From JAPUDQ01 sp964538665 (GTDB lineage Bacteria; Patescibacteriota; Saccharimonadia; Saccharimonadales; Saccharimonadaceae): 28,747 nt of DNA. Every line of letters starts with the position of its first letter. Positions within the stretch are counted from its first letter, which is position 1. The DNA lies in NCBI GenBank assembly GCA_964538665.1, contig CAZIEB010000008.1:1-28747 (forward strand), in the 5' to 3' direction. The notes beneath the pieces are model-generated. The model saw only the letters and a program-made list of their open reading frames with translations. It searched no databases and was not told the DNA's origin. The translations under genes were made by a program, and so were the position numbers. Shown piece by piece: positions 23,227-28,747 of this stretch.

Positions 23227-23571
23227 ATGCTTCCACAAGATCAACGTTTTCATACCCAGGGTGCTGTCCGGCGTGTCATGATGCACGGCAAGCCATTTCG
23301 AGGGCGACATATCGTCGTGCGCAGCAGTGCCACACGCCACCCTACCAGTCGAGTGGCCGTCATTGTATCCAAAAAAGTTTACAAGTCAGCCGTCAAGCGA
23401 AACCGTATCCGACGTCGCATCTACAATATTGTGCGACATGATATAGTTCACCTCAAGGTGCCACGAGACATCACTATTACAGTTTTTTCTCCCGAGGTAT
23501 TGGTGCTCGACCACCCTTCGCTGCAGGCCGAGCTCAAAACTCTGCTCCAATCGAGCAACTATCACCAATAG
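23227..23571 (+). CDS. rnpA: Ribonuclease P protein component
   Basis: RnpA is the protein subunit of RNase P, which cuts the 5' leader from pre-tRNAs. The 114-aa protein starts MLPQDQRF, the usual family beginning, and has the RNA-binding signature KSAVKRNRIRRRIYNIVR. An in-frame ATG at 23206 would add seven residues but lies directly at the T-run of the preceding terminator, so I prefer the ATG at 23227. Neither start has a clear ribosome site. The order rpmH-rnpA-yidC-jag is conserved; the small yidD gene often found after rnpA is not present in the 42-bp gap. Confidence 0.93.
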   Translation: MLPQDQRFHTQGAVRRVMMHGKPFRGRHIVVRSSATRHPTSRVAVIVSKKVYKSAVKRNRIRRRIYNIVRHDIVHLKVPRDITITVFSPEVLVLDHPSLQAELKTLLQSSNYHQ

Positions 23572-23575
23572 ATGG

Positions 23576-23581
23576 TATACT
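23576..23581 (+). promoter_or_regulatory. -10 box of yidC
   Basis: TATACT, 32 nt before the yidC ATG. A GAGG ribosome site at about 23602 gives an ordinary leader, unlike the leaderless genes in this window. Confidence 0.5.
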
Positions 23582-23613
23582 ATTACGTACAATAACTGAT
23601 TGAGGTACTGTAC

Positions 23614-24609
23614 ATGTCCTGGTTTGATTCTCTCGTTGTCCAACCTATTTTTAATGTCTTGATGGCGCTCTATGCCATTATTCCTGGCAATGACTTCGGT
23701 ATTGCCGTCATCATCTTGGCGATTATCGTCAGATTTGCCATGTGGCCGCTTATCAAAAAACAACTCCACCAGACCAAACTCCAGCGGGCTATCCAGCCTG
23801 AGCTCAAAAAGATCAAGGCAAAAGCCGCCGGCAACAAACAGCTCGAAGGTCAGCTCATGCTCGAGCTCTACCGCGAGCGTGGCATCAACCCATTTGCACC
23901 GATTGGCGTGCTGCTAGTCCAGCTGCCTATCTTTATCGCCCTCTTCCAGATGATCATGATGATTTCAAATCAGCGTGAGCGTTTGGGTGACTTCTTCTAC
24001 GAATTTATGAAACCCTGGGAACCAATTGCCGGTATTCTTGCCGACCCAAGCACACTCAATGAGACATTTCTCCGAGTTATCGACCTCACCAAGCCAGTCC
24101 AGACAAATGGTGAATGGTACATTCCGGCGCTCCTCATCGCAATTACTGCGACATTTTTCCAGTGGTACCAGAGCAAGCAGATCACCCCGCAGTCTGAGAG
24201 CGGCAAACGCCTCCGTGATATTCTCAAACAAAGCGCCAAGACAGGCCAGCAAGCCGACCAAGCAGAAGTGTCTGCCGCCATGGGCAATGGCATGCTCAAG
24301 ATTATTCCTGTCATTGCGCTTGGCTCGATGATACTTATTCCGATACCGGGTGCGCTACTGCTCTTTTATGCGGCCAGCAGTATCGTGGCGGTGATTCAGC
24401 AGCGAAAGATTCTCGATGAAGATGTCGAGGAAATGGAAGAGCTTGCTGAGTCCCCTGCATCCAAAAAACCATCCAAATCATCGTCTACTACTAAGAAGCG
24501 CGCCAAACAAGCGGTTGAGGCCGAAATCGTGTCATCGCCGACCACATCGACCGACCGAAAGGTCAAAAAACCGGTTCAAAAGCGCCGGAAAGGAAGCAAG
24601 GTCCGCTAA
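23614..24609 (+). CDS. yidC: Membrane protein insertase YidC/Oxa1 family
   Basis: YidC inserts and folds membrane proteins. The 331-aa product has the five-helix core: helix with conserved R40 (IIVRFAMWPL), the charged cytoplasmic hairpin (about 50-85), helices at about 92-115, 165-187, 228-246 and 248-266. The tail (about 280-331) is Lys/Arg/Ser-rich (KKRAKQ, VQKRRKGSKVR), as in YidC proteins that bind the ribosome. The lipoprotein or signal segment of Gram-positive SpoIIIJ-type YidC is absent; the protein begins directly with the first amphipathic segment. It overlaps jag by one base (TAATG). Confidence 0.95.
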   Translation: MSWFDSLVVQPIFNVLMALYAIIPGNDFGIAVIILAIIVRFAMWPLIKKQLHQTKLQRAIQPELKKIKAKAAGNKQLEGQLMLELYRERGINPFAPIGVLLVQLPIFIALFQMIMMISNQRERLGDFFYEFMKPWEPIAGILADPSTLNETFLRVIDLTKPVQTNGEWYIPALLIAITATFFQWYQSKQITPQSESGKRLRDILKQSAKTGQQADQAEVSAAMGNGMLKIIPVIALGSMILIPIPGALLLFYAASSIVAVIQQRKILDEDVEEMEELAESPASKKPSKSSSTTKKRAKQAVEAEIVSSPTTSTDRKVKKPVQKRRKGSKVR

Positions 24610-25094
24610 TGACCCCCACGACAGAGCAACTAGATCGCGAAGCATCAATTGTATTTGCCAAAAAATATCTTGAGGATCTTTTATCATTTTTTGGGCTCAA
24701 TACTGAGGTCTATGCCACGGCAGACGAAGACGTCATCGAGCTCCATGTCCCATCGACACACCTCAATGGCTTTCTCATCGGCCAGCGCGGCGAAACACTG
24801 CGTAGCTTGCAATTTATGATCGCCACCACGCTCAAAAATCACGATGCCGAGATCAATCGCGTCAATGTCGATATCGCCGACTACAAGAAGCATCGCTACG
24901 AGCGTCTCGCTGAGCAGTCACGCGAATGGATTGAGTCAGTCCGTGCCAGTGGCGAGCCAAAGCATCTCGACCCTATGAACGCCGCCGAGCGTCGCATCGT
25001 ACACAAGACTGTCACCGAATACAGTGATATCGAAACGCATTCCGAAGGCGAAGGGCGTGACAGGCACGTGGTGCTGAGTAAAGCTGCAGAATAA
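24609..25094 (+). CDS. jag: Jag/KhpB-type RNA-binding protein (KH and R3H domains)
   Basis: Jag (KhpB) binds RNA and affects cell-wall growth and division in Gram-positive bacteria; it sits after yidC in many genomes. The 161-aa protein has a KH domain with the IGQRGETL loop (about 57-64), then an R3H domain with the ERRIVH motif (about 128-133), and a helical N-terminus. The separate Jag-N domain seen in longer homologues is missing, so this is a short form. It is translationally coupled to yidC (TAATG). No terminator was seen after it. Confidence 0.93.
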   Translation: MTPTTEQLDREASIVFAKKYLEDLLSFFGLNTEVYATADEDVIELHVPSTHLNGFLIGQRGETLRSLQFMIATTLKNHDAEINRVNVDIADYKKHRYERLAEQSREWIESVRASGEPKHLDPMNAAERRIVHKTVTEYSDIETHSEGEGRDRHVVLSKAAE

Positions 25095-25184
25095 ATCATT
25101 TACCAGTTCACATTTCACATCAGCCAGTAGGCGGACGAGTTTCCATTGATTTTTCAATTTACATTTTTCAGATTTAGAATAATC

Positions 25185-25296
25185 CAATAGCCGCCGCCAT
25201 TCGGCGGCTTATCTCTTCCCACTTTTAGCCGTAAAAGTGCGCCAAAACTCCTGGGCGGCTTCAGCCCGCCATGAATGACTGTCTCTCAGTTCATGA
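25185..25296. repeat. Hairpin cluster E, resembling the tRNA-associated elements
   Basis: A chain of hairpins: GCCGCC-ATTC-GGCGGC (25193-25208), then CTCTTCC (25213-25219), then CACTTTTA/TAAAAGTG (25220-25239), GGGC/GCCC (25253-25267), and a CATGAA/TTCATG hairpin (25270-25295). The order GC hairpin, CTCTTCC, second hairpin is the same as in elements A and B at the tRNA genes. No gene fits here. The flanks 25095-25184 contain AT-rich sequence with a TAGGCGGACGAG stretch and nothing else that I can identify. Confidence 0.5.
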
Positions 25297-25351
25297 CTTG
25301 ATCTGCGTGTCCGTTTCACTAAGTACTCGATCAAATCAGAACTGCTCGCCA

Positions 25352-25451
25352 NNNNNNNNNNNNNNNNNNNNNNNNNNNNNNNNNNNNNNNNNNNNNNNNN
25401 NNNNNNNNNNNNNNNNNNNNNNNNNNNNNNNNNNNNNNNNNNNNNNNNNNN
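25352..25451. other. Run of 100 N (assembly gap)
   Basis: 100 undetermined bases between two hairpin-rich regions. An open frame that runs across it is not real. The even length suggests a scaffold join of unknown true size. Confidence 0.98.
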
Positions 25452-25650
25452 GACTATCCGTCAGTTGTCCTTGTCCTGATTCAGATGTTCGTCAAATGCA
25501 CAATCTATTAGGTCGAGGACTTGTCGTCAGCCATCAGGCTGATGCTCCGCAGACGATTGTGCTATTTGACAGCAGATGAGTCATGATAGGAGGACATTTG
25601 ACTTGAGCTTTTCGGTTCATTTTGCCTCAAGGTAAAAGGAACTATCTGCT
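25452..25650. ncRNA. Repeat D: second copy of the candidate structured RNA
   Basis: It aligns with 19834-20043 in the same orientation. The core at 25511-25561 differs from the other copy only in two bases of a hairpin loop. The outer stem 25491-25505 pairs with 25555-25570 almost perfectly (one bulged base), and its sequence (GTCAAAT) is quite different from that of the other copy (GTTGTA), so pairing is kept but sequence is not. A hairpin GTTC/GAAC at 25615-25642 replaces the T/A-rich one in copy C. It begins at the edge of the N run, so its 5' part may be missing. Confidence 0.6.
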
Positions 25651-25830
25651 TCTTGATACGAAGAAGTCCCTTCCTCCCGCCGGAGGGAATATTGCCCCCT
25701 ATGATAATTGAAAAATGCTACCTAAATGTAACTGGTCCGCCAGCTGTCTGGTGTAAAGTATCTGTTACGAAATTCGAACATCAAACATCGAGCATCTACT
25801 ATCTAATTTACTAATTACCAATTTACTAAA
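25643..25830. other. Gene-free AT-rich stretch with small repeats
   Basis: It contains a TTCCTCC-CGCC-GGAGGGAA hairpin at about 25671-25689, a GGTCCGCCAG stretch (25736-25745) like that in element B, the spaced repeats AACATC/AACATC/AGCATC at about 25778-25797, and two copies of AATTTACTAA (25805-25814, 25820-25829). No coding sequence or promoter was seen. Confidence 0.4.
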
Positions 25831-26931
25831 TTACTCCTGTAATGCTTTTCGGTATACTTCCACCGTCTCCTCCGCCATCCTTTGCCACGAAAACTCTTTG
25901 ACTCGTTCATTGCCTTTGGCGATGAGCTCTTGCCTCAACTTATCTGACGAGAGTACCTTAGTCAGTGCCTCGACAAGCTCTTCGGTCGAGTGAGGGTCAA
26001 AGTAGAGAGAGGCTTCACCTGCAACCTCTGGATGGCACGATGCGTTAGAGATGACCGTTGGGCTTTGCTCGTACATTGCCTCGAGTAGCGATATATTAAA
26101 CCCTTCAGACAGTGATGCACTGACGTAACAAACCGCATTTTGGTAGCACCATCGCTTTTCACCAGCTGAGATAAAGCCGAGGAAGTGCACATCTGGTATA
26201 TTCTGCTCCTTGACATATTCCTCGAGCTGCTCATAAAAGAAGTCCTTTTTACCAGCAAGCAGCAGATGCAGATCGGGCTGCGATTTCTTGAGTTCGGCAA
26301 ACGCATCGATGATGCGCTGAATGTTTTTGTATGGAAAGGCATTGTTGACTGCAAATATGAACCTCTTGCCATCAAACTGCTTCATCACCTCTGGCTCTGC
26401 ACCGACGGGATCTCCCGCCTCATGTGTGACGGTGATTTTCGGCTCGTAGCGGGCACCAAAATAATTCAAAATATCATCTTTGACATATTGTGTAGGGGTT
26501 ATGATTGCTTTTGACCGCGACATGATTGTCCGTAGCAGCGATACAAACACTGCCTTGCGCATCTTGTACACTAGTCGATTCATGTCGATATTTTCAAAGC
26601 GCACAAGGGTCAAGTCATGAATCGTCGTAACCGATGGTCGCATCCAGAGAAACGGTTGCTGCGGCATGGTGAAGTGTACGAGGTCAGGCTTGCAGGCCTC
26701 GAGCGCTGCTATTAGCTTTGTCTGTTCAGCTACAGAGTATGACTTGACGTCACACGCTCGGATCTCAAGTTTGTCGTAGAGCTTTTGCCACTTTTTCTGT
26801 GTACCGCTGGGCACTAGCACGGCAAATTTGTATGTACCCGTATGCTCCTGGTTGATCCAGTGGAGCAATCGCTGGATGTATATACCAGTCGAACTATCAA
26901 TTATCCGAGCGTCTATAGCGATTCGTTTCAT
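25831..26931 (-). CDS. Glycosyltransferase, GT4-type (GT-B fold)
   Basis: It transfers a sugar from a nucleotide donor to a polysaccharide or lipid acceptor at the cytoplasmic face. The 366-aa protein has the N-terminal MKRIAIDAR strand, TTIHDLT at about 103-109, the NAFPYKN donor-domain start near 217, and the retaining-GT E-x7-E motif (E276, E284) in SEGFNISLLEAM. It overlaps the upstream GT2 gene by four bases (ATGA), so the two are translated together, probably for one surface glycan. The exact donor and acceptor cannot be read from the sequence. Confidence 0.9.
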   Translation of the reverse strand: MKRIAIDARIIDSSTGIYIQRLLHWINQEHTGTYKFAVLVPSGTQKKWQKLYDKLEIRACDVKSYSVAEQTKLIAALEACKPDLVHFTMPQQPFLWMRPSVTTIHDLTLVRFENIDMNRLVYKMRKAVFVSLLRTIMSRSKAIITPTQYVKDDILNYFGARYEPKITVTHEAGDPVGAEPEVMKQFDGKRFIFAVNNAFPYKNIQRIIDAFAELKKSQPDLHLLLAGKKDFFYEQLEEYVKEQNIPDVHFLGFISAGEKRWCYQNAVCYVSASLSEGFNISLLEAMYEQSPTVISNASCHPEVAGEASLYFDPHSTEELVEALTKVLSSDKLRQELIAKGNERVKEFSWQRMAEETVEVYRKALQE

Positions 26932-27947
26932 TTCCCCGTAAATACCTTTCTAAATTTGCGCATGCCTGTTTGCTCTGGCGGGATGTCATGCAGGAGGATG
27001 CTGTTGATGTATTCGTCGCTGGCGGTGCGGGCTTTTTGGATTCGGCTGCGCTCACGGAACATATATATCAGATAGCGCCAGCTCATGAGCCAGCCCTTGA
27101 GGGCGGGTATGCCTGAACCGTTTTTGATAGCGTTCCCTAGGATGAGCGTATAGGTTAGGACAAATCGAGGATAAATAGTCGGTCCGAGACTGAGCGGAAC
27201 GTTTTTGACATAGAGGATAGGCAGGTTTTTGAAGGTGTTGTAGACAGCCAGCCCTGGTACAGTATCTGCGCTCGCACCGCGTTTGTGGTATGCGATAGCC
27301 TTGGGGGTAAATCGTACTTTGTACCCCATGAGCTGCGCTCGGAAACCCAGATCAACATCTTCGTAGTACATAAACATGACGCGGTCGTAGTACCCGACAT
27401 TTTCGTACATCGAAGTTCGTGCGAGGAACCCACCCCCGCTCGCTCCGAACACATACCCGGCAGTATTTGACGCTTTGGCAGTGGGCTTGTTACGATCTCG
27501 CGGCCCAGGCAGGCCCCATGTCGTGTAAAAATCTCCCGAGCTATCTACTGTCTTGCCATCACGGTGCAGCATGAGCCCTGTTGCGATACCTGTATCTGAG
27601 TGCTGTTCCAGCTCTCCGAGAAGCGATTCAACCCATTTGCTATCTGCGACAGCATCGGCATTGAGCGCTCCGATGTATTTGACGTCATTTTCCTGCGCCC
27701 ATTTGGCTGCGGCGGTGAAGCCGCCAGCGGTACCGCCATTCTCTCCGGTATGTATCATGACTAGTCGGTCAGTATCTTTCGAGGCAATGTATTTGTTGAG
27801 CTGGGCTACAGTGGATTTGTCAGAATCATTATTAACTAGAAGTATGCTTATACGATCGGCGATTGTCTGAGCGAGCAGGCTATCTGCGCATTCTATGGCG
27901 TCGTCAGCATTATTCCATACGACTATACTAATTGCGAGGCTATTCAT
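26928..27947 (-). CDS. Glycosyltransferase family 2, rhamnosyltransferase-like
   Basis: The 339-aa protein begins with a GT-A core (ISIVVWNNADD, then LLVNNDSD at about 36-43), a NADA stretch at 96-99 in the place of the DxD metal site, and EDVDLGFR (about 196-203) with a following KAIAYHKRG stretch. This pattern is typical of bacterial GT2 rhamnosyl- and related transferases (WbbL-like). A C-terminal amphipathic helix region with many basic residues suggests membrane contact. The gene diverges from the exporter permease across only 35 bp. Confidence 0.9.
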   Translation of the reverse strand: MNSLAISIVVWNNADDAIECADSLLAQTIADRISILLVNNDSDKSTVAQLNKYIASKDTDRLVMIHTGENGGTAGGFTAAAKWAQENDVKYIGALNADAVADSKWVESLLGELEQHSDTGIATGLMLHRDGKTVDSSGDFYTTWGLPGPRDRNKPTAKASNTAGYVFGASGGGFLARTSMYENVGYYDRVMFMYYEDVDLGFRAQLMGYKVRFTPKAIAYHKRGASADTVPGLAVYNTFKNLPILYVKNVPLSLGPTIYPRFVLTYTLILGNAIKNGSGIPALKGWLMSWRYLIYMFRERSRIQKARTASDEYINSILLHDIPPEQTGMRKFRKVFTGK

Positions 27948-27963
27948 ACGTGCCTCTATATCT

Positions 27964-27969
27964 TATAAT
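27964..27969 (+). promoter_or_regulatory. -10 box of the exporter permease gene
   Basis: A perfect TATAAT, 13 nt before the ATG at 27983. No clear -35 was seen. The leader would be about 7 nt, close to leaderless. Confidence 0.55.
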
Positions 27970-27982
27970 AGTGCTTAGCTTT

Positions 27983-28747
27983 ATGAAAATTTCAAACATT
28001 GTGAGCCGGAGGAACAGGATACTGCTGCGTGAGTTAGTGGTGACTGATTTTAAGCTACGTTACCAAGGTTCAGTTCTTGGCTACTTGTGGTCGTTACTCA
28101 AACCATTGATGCTTTTTGCAATCATGTATGTCGTTTTTGTACATTTCTTACGATTTGGACAAGGGATAGAACATTTTGCCGTATCTTTACTTCTTGGTAT
28201 CGTGATGTGGACTTTCTTCACTGAGGCTACCGGTCAAGGAATGTCAGCTATTGTGTCCCGGGGCGATCTAATCCGAAAGATTAACTTTCCAAAATATATA
28301 ATTGTTGTTTCTGGAACAATATCGGCACTTATCAATCTTATATTTAACCTTGCAGTAGTCTTTGTGTTTATGCTAATTGATGGTGTTGATTTCAAGTGGT
28401 CAGGACTATTCTTTCCCCTGAATGTAGTTGAACTATACATCTTTTCTCTTGCGGTTGCATTTTTCTTGGCCAGTATATATGTAAAGTACCGCGATGTTTC
28501 TCATATATGGGAAGTTGTATTGCAGGGAGTCTTCTATGCCACACCTATACTCTACCCATTACAGATGGTAATCGCTGTCAATATGGTTGCTGCACAAATG
28601 TTAATGCTCAGTCCGATTGCTGTAATTCTGCAAGACTCTCGATACAATCTTGTCAGTCAAGATACGGTTACCAATACCCAGATTATTGATAATGGGCTCC
28701 TGATTGCTCTGCCACATATTACTATTGCCGTGACAGTAGTACTAGCT
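27983..28747 (+). CDS. ABC-2 type polysaccharide export permease, 3' end beyond the window
   Basis: The frame runs open to the last base (about 255 codons seen) and belongs to the ABC-2 family (TagG/RfbA/Wzm) that exports polysaccharides or lipid-linked glycans with an ATPase partner. It starts with LLRELVVTDFKLRYQGSVLG and a YLWSLLKPL helix start, then several helices, GDLIRKINFPKYI in the cytoplasmic loop, and a late YATPILYPLQM segment. The ATPase gene would be expected just downstream. Codon and base use are more AT-rich than in the secretion genes. A GTG at 27971 is an alternative start. Confidence 0.88.
   Translation, partial: MKISNIVSRRNRILLRELVVTDFKLRYQGSVLGYLWSLLKPLMLFAIMYVVFVHFLRFGQGIEHFAVSLLLGIVMWTFFTEATGQGMSAIVSRGDLIRKINFPKYIIVVSGTISALINLIFNLAVVFVFMLIDGVDFKWSGLFFPLNVVELYIFSLAVAFFLASIYVKYRDVSHIWEVVLQGVFYATPILYPLQMVIAVNMVAAQMLMLSPIAVILQDSRYNLVSQDTVTNTQIIDNGLLIALPHITIAVTVVLA

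Noticed and set aside
25271..25579. Open reading frame across the N run
   Set aside because: A third of it is undetermined bases, and the rest is the structured repeat D.

Overview
This window looks like a piece of a Candidate Phyla Radiation (Patescibacteria) genome, most likely Candidatus Saccharibacteria (TM7). The evidence is the gene content: an array of small two-helix T4SS-pilin-like proteins, a VirB6-like membrane protein, a PrgI-family protein, a TraC-like protein and VirB4, next to a dnaA-dnaN-recF / rpmH-rnpA-yidC-jag replication-origin neighbourhood. The lineage is an inference; no rRNA or ribosomal protein other than L34 is present. The ordinary genetic code fits every gene. Several genes have a -10 box only 6-9 nt before the start codon, which suggests leaderless mRNAs.

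Layout. 1-2280: four tRNA genes, all on the minus strand (Ser-CGA cut by the window edge, Arg-GCG, Ser-GCU, Ser-UGA), with two membrane-protein genes. Two of the tRNAs, Arg and Ser-GCU, each have a ~190 bp related, hairpin-rich element attached at the 3' end, flanked by 12-bp copies of the tRNA. 2281-3600: a ComF-family phosphoribosyltransferase and a divergent Hsp20 chaperone. 3613-18769: a type IV secretion/conjugation-like locus. Six paralogous pilin-like genes lie on the minus strand. Diverging from them, on the plus strand, are VirB6-like, PrgI-like, TraC-like and VirB4 genes, two cell-wall hydrolase-like proteins, and two membrane-anchored proteins of unknown function. 18735-25094: recF, dnaN and dnaA on the minus strand, then rpmH, rnpA, yidC and jag on the plus strand. 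Candidate DnaA boxes lie on both sides of dnaA. 25095-25830: a gene-free stretch rich in hairpins, with a 100-base run of N. 25831-28747: two glycosyltransferases on the minus strand and, diverging from them, the start of an ABC-2 polysaccharide-export permease, cut by the window end.

How the genes work together. VirB4 would energise the secretion system, VirB6, PrgI and the TraC-like protein would form the inner-membrane platform, the pilins would form a surface filament, and the lysozyme/M15 proteins would open peptidoglycan. No VirD4, VirB11 or VirB7/9/10 outer-core gene is seen here, as expected of a one-membrane cell. The glycosyltransferases and exporter suggest a surface polysaccharide locus.

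The most unusual signals are non-coding. (1) The pair of ~190 bp elements at tRNA 3' ends share a conserved core and each carries pieces matching its own host tRNA. (2) A pair of ~190-210 bp repeats bracket the origin region in direct orientation (19834-20043 and 25452-25650); they have a nearly invariant 51-bp core and flanking stems whose sequence changes while pairing is kept, as expected of a structured RNA.
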